64,000 nt of DNA, taken from NCBI GenBank assembly GCA_016218975.1, contig JACRCO010000069.1, positions 1 to 64,000 on the forward strand, given 5' to 3'. The notes below the pieces were generated by a model. That model was not told where the DNA came from. It did no database searches and saw only the letters and a program-made list of their open reading frames with translations. A program made the position numbers and the translations under genes. This document shows, piece after piece, positions 22,242-31,211 of the stretch. Source of the stretch: Deltaproteobacteria bacterium. GTDB lineage: Bacteria; Desulfobacterota; Deferrimicrobia; Deferrimicrobiales; Deferrimicrobiaceae. Position 1 is the first letter of the stretch. The number at the start of each line of letters is the position of its first letter.

Positions 22242-23531
22242 TTACGCGCGCCGTATGGCTTTTTGCGACGTTTTTATGGCGCACAGGTCCGCGCACATCG
22301 TGCAGACTGCCTCGTCGACCGTCGGAAGACTCCCCGACCTCATCCCTCTCGCCGTTTCCGGGTCGAGGGAGAGCTCGATCTGCGCCTTCCAGTCCAGCCG
22401 GCGGCGGGCATCCGCCATCATGTTGTCCCTCTCCATGGCACCGGGAATCCCGCGGGCGATGTCCGCGGCATGGGCCGCGATGCGGGATGCGATCACGCCG
22501 GTCCGGACGTCCTCCACCGAGGGGAGGCGCAGGTGCTCGGAAGGTGTGACGTAGCAGAGGAAATCCGCCCCGTTCCATGCGGCGATCGCCCCGCCGATTG
22601 CGGAAGTTATGTGGTCGTAACCAGGAGCGATGTCGGTAACCAGCGGCCCCAGGACGTAGAAGGGGGCGCCGTGGCAGAGGCGTTTCTGGAGTTGCACGTT
22701 GGCGGCGATCTGGTGCAGCGGCACGTGGCCCGGCCCTTCGATCATAACCTGAACGTCGCGTTTCCATGCGCGTTCCGTGAGTTCCCCCAGAACGATCAGC
22801 TCGTGCACCTGGGCGCGGTCGGTGGCGTCCGCAAGGCATCCGGGACGGAGGCCGTCGCCCAGGGAAATCGTGATGTCGTATTCACGGCAGATGTCCAGCA
22901 GCCGGTCGTAATGCTCGAAGAACGGGTTCTCTGCGCCGTTGAATTCCATCCATTCGGCCAGGAGCGATCCCCCGCGGCTGACGATGTCAAGCCGTCGCCC
23001 CTCGCGGACAAGGCGCGACAGCGCCTCCCTCGTGACTCCGCAGTGGACCGTCATGAAGTCGACGCCGTCCTCCGCCTGCTTCAGTATTCCGTCGAAGAAA
23101 TCTTCGGGGGAAAGTTCGACCCAGGATTTCCCGCGTGAGGCTGCATCTGCGGCTGCCTGGTAGACCGGTACGGTCCCCACCGGGACGGGGCATTCGGCGA
23201 GGATGGCCTTCCGGATCCCGTCGATCGGGCCGCCGGTGGAAAGGTCCATGACGGCATCCGCGCCTGCGGCGACGGCGACGCGGGTTTTTTCAAGCTCGGC
23301 GGATATGTCGGCCCGGTCGCGCGAGGTCCCCACGTTCGCGTTGATCTTGACGCGCAGCCCTTCGCCGATGGCCACGGGCCGGATGTCGCGCCGCTTGCGG
23401 TTCCGCGGGATGACCGCCCTGCCGGCCGCCACCAGCTCGTTCATCCTTTCCGGCGCGATCCTTTCCTCCGCGGCGGCTTTCGCAATTTCCGCGGGAATCC
23501 CCCCCGTCCTTGCCCGATGCAGCAACGTCAT
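22242..23531 (-). CDS. thiC: Phosphomethylpyrimidine synthase
   Basis: This 429-residue ThiC converts aminoimidazole ribotide to hydroxymethylpyrimidine phosphate by radical SAM chemistry. It has KINANVGTSRDRADI, DLSTGG, FMTVHCGVT, SRGGS, EGPGHVPLHQI and GPLVTDIAPGYDHITSAIGGA. The C-terminal cluster motif is CTMCADLC, that is CX2CX3C, one residue shorter than the CX2CX4C of well studied ThiC. It belongs to the short form without the N-terminal domain. ATG 23531 has AAGGAAGG before it. It lies fifth in the riboswitch-led operon. Confidence 0.93.
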   Translation of the reverse strand: MTLLHRARTGGIPAEIAKAAAEERIAPERMNELVAAGRAVIPRNRKRRDIRPVAIGEGLRVKINANVGTSRDRADISAELEKTRVAVAAGADAVMDLSTGGPIDGIRKAILAECPVPVGTVPVYQAAADAASRGKSWVELSPEDFFDGILKQAEDGVDFMTVHCGVTREALSRLVREGRRLDIVSRGGSLLAEWMEFNGAENPFFEHYDRLLDICREYDITISLGDGLRPGCLADATDRAQVHELIVLGELTERAWKRDVQVMIEGPGHVPLHQIAANVQLQKRLCHGAPFYVLGPLVTDIAPGYDHITSAIGGAIAAWNGADFLCYVTPSEHLRLPSVEDVRTGVIASRIAAHAADIARGIPGAMERDNMMADARRRLDWKAQIELSLDPETARGMRSGSLPTVDEAVCTMCADLCAIKTSQKAIRRA

Positions 23532-23586
23532 GGCGCACCTTCCTTTTCCGCTGCGTTCCGTTTCCGCTGCCTTCAGGTCTCCGCCT

Positions 23587-24207
23587 TCAGGCGAAGCGCT
23601 CCGTGAGTTCCCTTGCCGCCGCCCGCGGGTCCGCCGCCGCGACGATACCGGATATAAGCGCGATTCCGAAACACCCGGCACGCGCGACCTCCGCCGCGTT
23701 GTGCGCGGCCACTCCTCCCAGCGCGAATACCGGGATGCGGGCCTTACCGCATGCCTCCGCAAGCGCCGCGACGCCCAGCGGGCGGCCGAACGCCGCCTTC
23801 GAGGGCGTTGCGTAAACCGGCCCGAATGTCGCGAAATCCGCTCCTTCTTCTTCCGCTCCCCGCAGTTCCTCAAGACTATGGGCCGAGCAGCCGATGAGGG
23901 ACTCCTTGCCGAGCAGGCTCCTTGCTTCGCGCGGTGTGATCGAAAATACTCCCAGGTGGACGCCGTCCGCTCCGACCGACTTCGCGACGTCGGCCCTGTC
24001 GTTCACCAGGAGCTTCGCCCCGTACCGCGCCGTGGAGGCGCGCAGCTTTTCCGCGAGGCGGAACAGCTCCTTCCCCGGCAAGTCCTTCTCGCGCAATTGA
24101 ACGGCGCGTACGCCTCCCTCCAGCGCCTTTTCGACCGTTCCCGCAATATCCCCGCCGGAAGCCAGTTTCCGGTCCGTGATGAGGTATACGCGGAAATCGA
24201 CCTTCAA
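23587..24207 (-). CDS. thiE: Thiamine-phosphate synthase
   Basis: This 206-residue ThiE joins hydroxymethylpyrimidine diphosphate and thiazole phosphate. Landmarks are YLITDRKL, GGVRAVQLREKDLPGKEL, LLVNDRADVAKSVGADGVHLG, IGCSAHSLEEL, FATFGPVYATPSK and FALGGV. Length and motifs are typical. It lies 15 bases after thiG and 55 bases before thiC on the minus strand, within the TPP-riboswitch operon. No thiD or thiF gene lies in the operon. Confidence 0.93.
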   Translation of the reverse strand: MKVDFRVYLITDRKLASGGDIAGTVEKALEGGVRAVQLREKDLPGKELFRLAEKLRASTARYGAKLLVNDRADVAKSVGADGVHLGVFSITPREARSLLGKESLIGCSAHSLEELRGAEEEGADFATFGPVYATPSKAAFGRPLGVAALAEACGKARIPVFALGGVAAHNAAEVARAGCFGIALISGIVAAADPRAAARELTERFA

Positions 24208-24222
24208 CGGATGCTCCGCCGG

Positions 24223-24993
24223 TCAGAAGAAAGTTCCGTCCAGGGGCGACGAGGCCGTCGCGTACAGCTTCCTTGGGATCCGGCCCGCGAGAAACGCCTT
24301 GCGCCCTGCGGATACCGCCTCCCGCATCGCCTCCGCCATGGTCACCGGGTCCTTCGCGCCCGCGATCCCGGTGTTCATCAGTACCCCGTCGCTGCCGAGC
24401 TCCATCGCCACGGCGGCGTCGGAAGCAGTCCCCACGCCGGCGTCGACGATAACCGGCACCTTGACGGCGTCGATGAGGATCCGGAGGTTGAACGGATTGC
24501 GGATCCCGAGGCCCGAGCCGATCGGGGCAGCAAGCGGCATTACGGCCGCGCAGCCCGCGTCTTCCAGCTTCTTCGCCATGATGGGATCGTCGTTCGTATA
24601 TGGCAGGACGACGAACCCTTCCTTCACGAGGACCTTCGCCGCCGAGAGAAGCCCTTCGGTGTCCGGGAAAAGGGTCTTCTCGTCGCCGATCACTTCGAGC
24701 TTCACCATGTTCGACATGCCGGCCTCACGGGCGAGCAGGCAGGTGCGTATGGCGTCGTCCGCGGTGTAGCAGGCTGCCGTGTTCGGCAGGAGGGTGTATC
24801 GTTTCGGGTCTACGTGGTCGAGCAGCGATTCCATGCTCCGGTCCAGGTTGACCCGCCGCACCGCCACCGTTACGATATCCGCGCCGGAGGCCTCCAGCGC
24901 CCTTACCATCGTCGGGTAGTCGGGATATTTTCCCGTCCCGACGAGAAGCCGTGACCGGAACGTTTTTCCCGCGATCGAAAGCGGCGTATCCAT
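24223..24993 (-). CDS. thiG: Thiazole synthase
   Basis: This 256-residue ThiG makes thiazole phosphate from deoxyxylulose phosphate, ThiS thiocarboxylate and dehydroglycine. It starts [21 protein letters not shown] and contains [16 protein letters not shown] (imine-forming Lys region nearby), [34 protein letters not shown] and [35 protein letters not shown]. Two bases separate it from thiS. The dehydroglycine source is presumably the HydG/ThiH-like enzyme encoded upstream. Confidence 0.95.
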   Translation of the reverse strand: MDTPLSIAGKTFRSRLLVGTGKYPDYPTMVRALEASGADIVTVAVRRVNLDRSMESLLDHVDPKRYTLLPNTAACYTADDAIRTCLLAREAGMSNMVKLEVIGDEKTLFPDTEGLLSAAKVLVKEGFVVLPYTNDDPIMAKKLEDAGCAAVMPLAAPIGSGLGIRNPFNLRILIDAVKVPVIVDAGVGTASDAAVAMELGSDGVLMNTGIAGAKDPVTMAEAMREAVSAGRKAFLAGRIPRKLYATASSPLDGTFF

Positions 24994-24995
24994 CG

Positions 24996-25196
24996 TTATC
25001 CACCTCCTACGAATGTGACTATCTCGATCCGGTCTCCCTCGGCGAGCTCCGTGCTTCCGAAATCGGCTTTTCTTACGAGGGCGCGGTTGCGCTCCACCGC
25101 CACCCTGGATTCCGGCAGCGAGAACTCGCGCAGAAGAGAAAGCACGGTGGCGCCTTCACCGATATTCCGGCATTCCCCATTGACGAGGATCTCCAT
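24996..25196 (-). CDS. thiS: Sulfur carrier protein ThiS
   Basis: This 66-residue beta-grasp protein begins [18 protein letters not shown] and ends in GG after FVGG, the C-terminal diglycine that carries the thiocarboxylate sulfur for ThiG. ATG 25196 is chosen for the SD (AGGA) nine bases before it. The adenylating partner ThiF is not in this operon. It lies between the HydG/ThiH-like gene and thiG. Confidence 0.92.
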   Translation of the reverse strand: MEILVNGECRNIGEGATVLSLLREFSLPESRVAVERNRALVRKADFGSTELAEGDRIEIVTFVGGG

Positions 25197-25213
25197 CGGT
25201 TTCCGTCCTGACT

Positions 25214-26617
25214 TCAAAAATGATGGTCCCTTCCGCCTTCAAGCGTCATCGCAAGCTTTCGCTCGAACTCGGACAGCAGCGCCGATCCTTCCATCTCCAT
25301 CTTCGCTTCCCGGACCGCGGCAAGGCATTCTTCCCGCAGCGCGACGTCTTCCGTGGAAAGCGCGAACTCCGCGATCGAAAGCAGCGCGTTGGGGAGGCAG
25401 AATTCCCGGATGTGCCCGTCCACCGCCATTTCCGTGAACGTGTCTCCGGTGCGCTGCCGCCGGTAGCAGCTTGTGCAAAGGGATGGGAGGTATCCGCGCG
25501 CGAGCACCATTCGAACGATATCCTCCATCGGCCGCACGTCGTCCACCTCGAACTGCTCCGCTTCTTGACGCCGGACGCCCTCGCTGTACCCCCCGGGATC
25601 GGTTTTCGATCCCGCACTGATCTGTGATGCGCCGATGTCAAGCGTCCGCTCGCGCAGGGAAGCGGGCTCGCGGGTCGTCACGACGACCCCTGCCGAAGGA
25701 ACAGCCAGGCGATAGACGATGACGATCCTCTCGAACTCGGCGTCCGAAACCGGGCGGGGCGCACCCGTGAGCGGAGAACCGAAAGCATGCTTGAATCGCG
25801 GAACCGAGATCGTATGCGGGAATGTCCCGAACGATTCAAAAAGGTGCTCCGCGTGCCGGATGACGGAGAGAACCTCGAACCGGTAATCGTAGAGACCGAG
25901 GAGCGCTCCGATCCCGACGTCGCCGAACCCGGCCGCGATCGCACGGTCCATGCAGGTAAGACGCCAGGCGTAGTCCGATTTCGCCCCGGACGGATGCATG
26001 GCTGCATAGGTTTCCGGATGATACGTCTCCTGGAATACCTGGAAAACTCCCGCGCCTGCTTCCTTGATCGCGCGGAGATCGTCCACGTGCATGGGTGCGG
26101 CGTTCACGTGAAGGATGCGCATGCCGGTTTCCCTGTAGATCGCTCGAAGGACTTCGGCGATGTAGGCCGGCTGCGTTCGCACGGGATGTTCGCCGGTCAC
26201 AAGGAGCAGCCGGTGGAACCCTTTCCTTTCGAGGAAGCGCGCCTCGGCGGCGGCGGCCTGCGGCGAGAGGGTGATCCGCCGCGTCTCCCGGTTTTCCCGC
26301 CGGAAGCCGCAGTAGAGGCAGCTGTTTCCGCACTCGTTTGAAAGGTAGAGGGGGGCGAACAGGACGATCCTTCGCCCGAACACTTCCTCGCGCATCGCAC
26401 GGGCGGCCGCCGCGGCCGTTTCCCATACCAGTATGTCGTCGGTCAGAAGAAGCCTTGCCGCTTCGTGGTGGCGAAGTCTCCGGTGGGGAGACAGGGAGGA
26501 GAGCAGCGCGAACGCTTCCTTCCGGCGAAGCGGTTGCGCTCCTGCGAGCAATCTCGATATTTCATCCGCCGCAACGGGAAGTGCGGCGGAGTTCCGGATG
26601 TCGTTCCGCGGAAGCAT
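25214..26617 (-). CDS. HydG-type radical SAM tyrosine lyase in the thiamine operon (ThiH role likely)
   Basis: This 467-residue radical SAM enzyme belongs to the ThiH/HydG tyrosine lyases. The radical cluster motif is C96-x3-C100-x2-C103 in LSNECGNSCLYCGFRR. It is clearly closer to HydG than to the shorter ThiH: FQVFQETYHPETYAAMHPSG, VGIGALLGLYDYRFEVL, PHTISVPR with His268, and above all the C-terminal auxiliary cluster motif C381-x2-C384-x22-C407. HydG uses that cluster to make CO and cyanide for FeFe hydrogenase. Here the gene follows a TPP riboswitch and precedes thiS, thiG, thiE and thiC, so dehydroglycine supply for thiazole is the likely job. No hydE or hydF is in the window. Confidence 0.85.
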   Translation of the reverse strand: MLPRNDIRNSAALPVAADEISRLLAGAQPLRRKEAFALLSSLSPHRRLRHHEAARLLLTDDILVWETAAAAARAMREEVFGRRIVLFAPLYLSNECGNSCLYCGFRRENRETRRITLSPQAAAAEARFLERKGFHRLLLVTGEHPVRTQPAYIAEVLRAIYRETGMRILHVNAAPMHVDDLRAIKEAGAGVFQVFQETYHPETYAAMHPSGAKSDYAWRLTCMDRAIAAGFGDVGIGALLGLYDYRFEVLSVIRHAEHLFESFGTFPHTISVPRFKHAFGSPLTGAPRPVSDAEFERIVIVYRLAVPSAGVVVTTREPASLRERTLDIGASQISAGSKTDPGGYSEGVRRQEAEQFEVDDVRPMEDIVRMVLARGYLPSLCTSCYRRQRTGDTFTEMAVDGHIREFCLPNALLSIAEFALSTEDVALREECLAAVREAKMEMEGSALLSEFERKLAMTLEGGRDHHF

Positions 26618-26683
26618 CGAAAAGCCCCCTTGAATCTTGCAATAAGGAATAACCGCGCCCGGCAGGCACGGTTCGTGAAACCA

Positions 26684-26775
26684 GCTCCCTGCGCCGGCAT
26701 TACCCGGATCAGGTTCGACGGGTTGCCCGGGACTTTCCCCGGGCTCTCAGCGAATGGCACCCCAGGCGGTTGTGG
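26684..26775 (-). promoter_or_regulatory. TPP riboswitch (THI box)
   Basis: On the minus strand the aptamer landmarks follow in order: TGGGGTGCC, CTGAGA (26750-26745), a variable hairpin with CCCGGG, ACCC, AACCTGATCCGGGTAATG and CCGGCGCAGGGA. It ends about 65 bases before the first gene. It should lower expression of hydG/thiH-like, thiS, thiG, thiE and thiC when thiamine diphosphate is plentiful. Confidence 0.95.
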
Positions 26776-26781
26776 GTATAA

Positions 26782-26811
26782 ATGATACGCTCCGGCCCGG
26801 TTCGATGTCAA
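26782..26811 (-). promoter_or_regulatory. Promoter of the thiamine operon
   Basis: TTGACA (26811-26806), an 18-base spacer and TATCAT (26787-26782) on the minus strand place transcription start at about 26775, right at the 5' edge of the riboswitch. Confidence 0.65.
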
Positions 26812-26914
26812 ACCGATGCGCCTCGTTTCTTCCGCCGCCTTTACTTGGAGTGGGGCGGTAGAGTAGACTTTTTTAAAATACATTCCTGTTTTTACAGTGC
26901 GCGAGGTGTTCCTG

Positions 26915-28030
26915 TTGGCAAGGCCGACGACGGCTGAAATCAACCTCTCGGCGCTCCGGCATAATTACCGGATCCTCCGTTCCCTCCTCCCAGCCACCAC
27001 CGGCATTTTCGCCGTCGTGAAGGCGGACGCGTACGGCCACGGCGCCGTGGCGGCGTCCCGCGCGCTCGCCGAGGAAGGCGCCGGGATGTTCGGGGTCGCC
27101 ACGGTGGAAGAGGGTGTGGAGCTGAGGCAGGCGGGCATCCGGAACCCCGTCGTCGTGCTGGGAGGAGTGGACGAGCCGCAGGCCGAAGAGGCGCACGCCA
27201 ACGGCCTTTCCGCCGCCCTGTTCGATCCGGAGCAGATCCCGTATCTGGCGCGCACCGCCGCGGAGCGGGGGAAGCCGTTCTCCCTGCACCTGAAGGTCGA
27301 TACCGGCATGGGCCGGCTCGGTTTCCTGCCCGGCGAGAGTGCGAAGATGATCGATGCCGTGCGATCCCGCAAGGAGCTGCGGGTCGATGGATGGATGACG
27401 CACCTTTCCTCCGCGGACGGGCAGGGGAAGGAGGACCGCGAGTTCACACTTGGGCAGCTGGAAATCTTTTCGCGCGGGATCACGGCGGTGCGGGAAGCTT
27501 TCGGGCAGGGCGTTGCGGTGCACGCCCTGAACAGCGCCGGAATACTCTCCTTCCGCGAGTATGCGTTCGACATGGTCCGGCCCGGGATCGCGATGTACGG
27601 CAGCCTTCCCGCGGAAGGCCTGGGAGCCGGGCTCGGTCTCCGGCCGCCGATGCGGCTGGTGACCAAGATCGTGTCGGTGAAGGAGATTCCCCCGGACCAC
27701 CCGGTGAGCTATGGACGCACCTATCGCCGGCCCGAACGAAGGACGATCGCGGTGGTGCCGCTGGGTTACGCCGACGGGTACCGGCGTTCCTTCTCCGGAA
27801 AGGCGTCGATGGCCGTGATGGGGCAGCGTGCGCCTGTCGCAGGAAGGGTGTGCATGGATCACACGATGCTGGACGTGACCGGGATCCACGGCGTTCGCCC
27901 CGGCACGGATGTCGTGGTCATGGGGGAGGGCGCGGAGACCGCGGACGATCTCGCCCGCATCTCCGGGACCATTCCCTATGAGATCCTTACCCAGGTTGGA
28001 CGCCGTATCCCGAGGCGGATCGTTGGCTGA
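26915..28030 (+). CDS. alr: Alanine racemase
   Basis: This 371-residue Alr interconverts L- and D-alanine for peptidoglycan. It begins ARPTTAEINLSALRHNYRIL and has the PLP lysine in FAVVKADAYGHGAV (near residue 35), LKVDTGMGRLGF, NSAGIL, VRPGIAMYG, the catalytic Tyr in PVSYGRTYR and GRVCMDHTMLDVT. TTG 26915 is chosen because GAGGT lies six bases before it and it gives the usual N terminus; GTG 26897 is an alternative. It runs divergently from the thiamine operon and overlaps mlaE. Confidence 0.92.
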   Translation: MARPTTAEINLSALRHNYRILRSLLPATTGIFAVVKADAYGHGAVAASRALAEEGAGMFGVATVEEGVELRQAGIRNPVVVLGGVDEPQAEEAHANGLSAALFDPEQIPYLARTAAERGKPFSLHLKVDTGMGRLGFLPGESAKMIDAVRSRKELRVDGWMTHLSSADGQGKEDREFTLGQLEIFSRGITAVREAFGQGVAVHALNSAGILSFREYAFDMVRPGIAMYGSLPAEGLGAGLGLRPPMRLVTKIVSVKEIPPDHPVSYGRTYRRPERRTIAVVPLGYADGYRRSFSGKASMAVMGQRAPVAGRVCMDHTMLDVTGIHGVRPGTDVVVMGEGAETADDLARISGTIPYEILTQVGRRIPRRIVG

Positions 28031-28820
28031 CGAGGCGAAGAAAAACGGTTTTGCCGCAGCCCTGGAAGGGTTCGGCGCCCGGGTCTACCGCATGGTCGAG
28101 GACCTGGGAAACGTCTTCGTGCTCTTTCTGCAGTGCGTGAGCTGGCTGCTCCGGCCACCTTCGGAGTTCAAGAACATCATCAAGCAGATGGAGGAAGTGG
28201 GGATACGCTCGATGCCCGTCGTCCTCGTGACGGCGACTTTCACCGGGATGGTGCTGGCTCTCCAGAGCTGGTCGGGGTTCCAGAGGTTCCAGGCGACGAG
28301 CTTCGTCGGATCGGTGGTGGCGCTTTCCATAACGCGGGAACTGGGCCCGGTGTTCGCGGGACTCATGGTCTCCGGCCGCGTCGGAGCGGCCATGGCCGCG
28401 GAGCTTGGAACGATGAAGGTCACGGAGCAGATAGATGCGATGGTGACCCTGGCCACCAACCCGGTCAAGTATCTCGTGGTGCCGCGCGTGGTCGCCTCCA
28501 CGGCGGTGCTGCCTGTCCTGGTCATCTTCGCGGACCTGGTCGGAATTCTCGGCGGCTACTTCGTCGCCGTGTACCTGCTGGGGGCGAACCCTTACGTATA
28601 CGTCAACAAGACTTACCAGTACCTCGAGTTCAGGGACATCTACACGGGGCTGGTCAAGGCGGCGGTGTTCGGATTCCTCATAGCGCTCATCTCCTGCTAC
28701 AACGGGTTCATCGCGGAGGGGGGCGCCGAAGGGGTCGGCAGGGCAACTACGCGGGCGGTGGTGGCATCTTCCATGGTCGTGCTCATTTCGGACTACTTCA
28801 TGACGTCGTTGATGTTCTAA
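28023..28820 (+). CDS. mlaE: MlaE-type lipid transport permease
   Basis: This 265-residue MlaE/YrbE permease has an N-terminal interfacial helix and five membrane segments. It carries the family block FTGMVLALQSWSGFQRFQATSFVGSVVALSITRELGPVFAGLMVSGRVGAAMAAELGTMKVTEQIDA. It forms the inner-membrane part of the Mla/MCE lipid transporter with MlaF and MlaD encoded next. The start is TTG 28023, which overlaps the alr stop, so translation is coupled; no ATG fits the conserved start. The gene order alr-mlaEFD may allow shared control. Confidence 0.9.
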   Translation: MADEAKKNGFAAALEGFGARVYRMVEDLGNVFVLFLQCVSWLLRPPSEFKNIIKQMEEVGIRSMPVVLVTATFTGMVLALQSWSGFQRFQATSFVGSVVALSITRELGPVFAGLMVSGRVGAAMAAELGTMKVTEQIDAMVTLATNPVKYLVVPRVVASTAVLPVLVIFADLVGILGGYFVAVYLLGANPYVYVNKTYQYLEFRDIYTGLVKAAVFGFLIALISCYNGFIAEGGAEGVGRATTRAVVASSMVVLISDYFMTSLMF

Positions 28821-28830
28821 GGAGTCGAGG

Positions 28831-29643
28831 GTGCCGGCTATCGAAATCCGTGGGCTGTCGAAAAGGTTCGGCAGGAAGGTCGTTCTCGACGGCCTCGATC
28901 TGACGATCCCCCCGGGGAAGAACACGGTCGTCATCGGCGGCAGCGGAACCGGGAAATCGGTCCTCATCAAGTGCGTCGTGGGGCTTTTGCGGGCGGACGC
29001 CGGCGAGATCAGGATCGACGGCGAAGACGTTACGAAGATGGACGAGCGGGAGCTGGTCCGGGTCCGTAAAAAATTCGGCATGCTTTTCCAGGGAGCGGCG
29101 CTCTTCGACTCGATGAACGTGGAAGACAACGTGGCCTTCTCCCTGCGGCGGCTGCACAAATACCCGGAGGGACAGATCCGGAACGTCGTGGAGGAAAAGC
29201 TCGCCATGGTGGGGCTTTCGAGGATACAGGGTCTCATGCCGGCGGAGCTGTCCGGCGGGATGAAAAAGCGCGTCGGCCTTGCCCGCGCGATCGCTTCCGA
29301 GCCCGAGATCCTGCTTTACGACGAGCCGACCACGGGACTCGACCCCATAATGGCCGACGTCATAAACGAACTGATCATACGGCTGCGGGAATCGCTCGGG
29401 GTGACCTCGATATCCATCACCCACGACATGGCCTCGGCCTACAAGATCGCGGATTACATCGCGATGCTGTATAAAGGTAAGATCATCGAGGTGGGGACGC
29501 CGGAGGAAATCCGGCACAGCGCCAATCCCGTGGTATCCCAGTTCGTGGAGGGACGCGCGCAGGGGCCGATCACGGCCGAACACGAAGAGTTCATACGCTT
29601 CGTCCGCCGGTCGGGCGAAACCGGGGGCCAGGAGGAGCGGTAA
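28831..29643 (+). CDS. mlaF: MlaF-type ABC transporter ATP-binding protein
   Basis: This 270-residue ABC ATPase has Walker A GGSGTGKSVLIK (near 31-42), a Q-loop in MLFQGAALFDSM, signature LSGGMKKRVGLARAIASEPEILLYDEPTTGLDP covering Walker B, and the switch His in ISITHDM. The Mla-type GGMKKR signature and the neighbours MlaE and MlaD support a role in powering phospholipid movement across the envelope. GTG 28831 follows GGAGTCGAGG. It overlaps mlaD by one base (TAATG). Confidence 0.93.
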   Translation: MPAIEIRGLSKRFGRKVVLDGLDLTIPPGKNTVVIGGSGTGKSVLIKCVVGLLRADAGEIRIDGEDVTKMDERELVRVRKKFGMLFQGAALFDSMNVEDNVAFSLRRLHKYPEGQIRNVVEEKLAMVGLSRIQGLMPAELSGGMKKRVGLARAIASEPEILLYDEPTTGLDPIMADVINELIIRLRESLGVTSISITHDMASAYKIADYIAMLYKGKIIEVGTPEEIRHSANPVVSQFVEGRAQGPITAEHEEFIRFVRRSGETGGQEER

Positions 29644-31160
29644 TGTCGAGAGAGGCCAAAGTGGGGATCTTCGTCGTCCTTGGCCTGGTGATCCTCACGT
29701 ACTTCACGTTCCGCGTCAGCAAATGGGGAGGGATCGCGGAGCGGGGGTACAAGCTGAGCGTGGATTTCGAGAATGCCGGCGGGCTCGAGCCGAAAGCGAA
29801 CGTGAAGATGGCGGGGGTCCCGATCGGAAAGGTCGAGGAGATCCGCCTGGTGGGCGACCGCGCGAGGCTGGACCTTCGCATCGACTCCGGTATCCGCATT
29901 CCCGTCGATTCCGTCGCGTCGATCCAGACCCAGGGTCTGTTGGGGGAGAAATACGTCGAGATCATGCCCGGGAAGCGGGCGGACCAGACGCTGCCTCCCG
30001 GCGGCCGGATCGCCAATACGCAGCAGCCGGTGAACCTGGACGAGATGGTCCGAAAGCTATCCCTCATCGCGGACGACGTCAAGCGCTTCACCGATTCCCT
30101 TTCCAGTACGATAGGAACCGAAGAGGGCAAGCAGGCCATCGCGGAAATCCTCAAGAACGTCCGCGAGGCGAGCGCGGTCTTGAGGAACGTCTCCACGGCG
30201 AACGAGGAGCGGCTGAACCGCATACTGGTCAACGTGGACCGCTTGTCCGCGGACCTCTCGCAAATGGCATCCGCCAACAAGGAGGACGTTCGGGCGACGA
30301 TCGCCAACCTGCGGGCGTTCTCGCAGACGCTGAAGGAGGAGACCCCCCAGCTTGCCAAAAAACTCGAGGCGATGGGAGAGCAGGTGAGCGGGGTTTTCGG
30401 CGAGAACCGGGAAAACATCAAGGTGGCCATCGCGAACTTGAGCACCGCCTCAACGAAGCTCGACAACACGCTGGCCTCTGCGGAAAAGGTGATGGGGAGG
30501 ATAGAGCGGGGAGAGGGAACGCTCGGAAAGCTCGTGTCCGACAACACCACCATAGGTTCGCTCAACGACACCCTGGAAGGGATCAACCGGTACGTCAGGA
30601 AAACCGAATCCCTCAAGACGTTCCTGGATTACCGCCTCGAGTACCAGACCAAGCCTTCCGAGTACAAGCATTACGTGAACCTGCGGCTTCAGCCGTCCGC
30701 CGACAAGTATTATCTCCTCGGAGTCGTCGACGATCCCCGCGGGAGGGAGAGTTCGGACGAGACCACCTCGACGATCAACGGGGTGACAACGACTGAGCAG
30801 CGGACCACCTTCAGCAACAAGCTGAAGCTCAGCGCCCAGGTGGCGAAGCGTTTTTCGAGGCTGACGCTGCGCGGGGGCGTGCTCGAGAACACCGGAGGCG
30901 TGGGAGCGGACTTCGACGTCATCAGGGACAAGCTTTCGGTGGGAATCGACGCCTACGACTTCGCCCGGAAGGGTGACCAGCCCCCGCATTTGAAAGCGTA
31001 CGGCAACTATGATATCGTGAAAAACCTTTTCATCACCGGCGGCGTGGACGACATCCTAAACGACGAGAAAAACCTGAGGACCTTCTTCCTCGGCTTCGGG
31101 ATCAAGTTCGCGGATGAGGACCTGAAGACCTTGCTGGGGGCCGTCCCGATCCGGCCGTAA
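29643..31160 (+). CDS. mlaD: MlaD-type MCE protein with long C-terminal region
   Basis: This 505-residue protein has an N-terminal membrane anchor (EAKVGIFVVLGLVILTYFTF) and an MCE domain (about 38-118) with VDFENAGGLEPKANVKMAGVPIGKVEEI. A helical coiled-coil region follows (about 130-320). The last 185 residues are strand-rich with alternating hydrophobic residues, such as YKHYVNLRLQPSADKYYLLGV and FFLGFGIKFADEDL, which looks like an outer-membrane beta domain. MlaD carries lipids across the periplasm. Typical MlaD is about 180 residues, so this one may span the periplasm by itself; that is inference. Confidence 0.88.
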   Translation: MSREAKVGIFVVLGLVILTYFTFRVSKWGGIAERGYKLSVDFENAGGLEPKANVKMAGVPIGKVEEIRLVGDRARLDLRIDSGIRIPVDSVASIQTQGLLGEKYVEIMPGKRADQTLPPGGRIANTQQPVNLDEMVRKLSLIADDVKRFTDSLSSTIGTEEGKQAIAEILKNVREASAVLRNVSTANEERLNRILVNVDRLSADLSQMASANKEDVRATIANLRAFSQTLKEETPQLAKKLEAMGEQVSGVFGENRENIKVAIANLSTASTKLDNTLASAEKVMGRIERGEGTLGKLVSDNTTIGSLNDTLEGINRYVRKTESLKTFLDYRLEYQTKPSEYKHYVNLRLQPSADKYYLLGVVDDPRGRESSDETTSTINGVTTTEQRTTFSNKLKLSAQVAKRFSRLTLRGGVLENTGGVGADFDVIRDKLSVGIDAYDFARKGDQPPHLKAYGNYDIVKNLFITGGVDDILNDEKNLRTFFLGFGIKFADEDLKTLLGAVPIRP

Positions 31161-31163
31161 GCG

Positions 31164-31186
31164 CGGTCATTCGACCGAAAATTTTT
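31164..31186 (+). terminator. Possible weak terminator after mlaD
   Basis: A 5-bp stem CGGTC (31164-31168) with GACCG (31173-31177) is followed by AAAATTTTT. It separates the mla genes from purH. Confidence 0.35.
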
Positions 31187-31211
31187 GGACATGGCGAGAG
31201 GATAGCGCACC

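Noticed and set aside
22219-22839. Upstream extension of the PD-(D/E)XK-like gene to 461 codons
   Set aside because: The extension is out of frame inside thiC and is Arg/Pro-rich shadow sequence.
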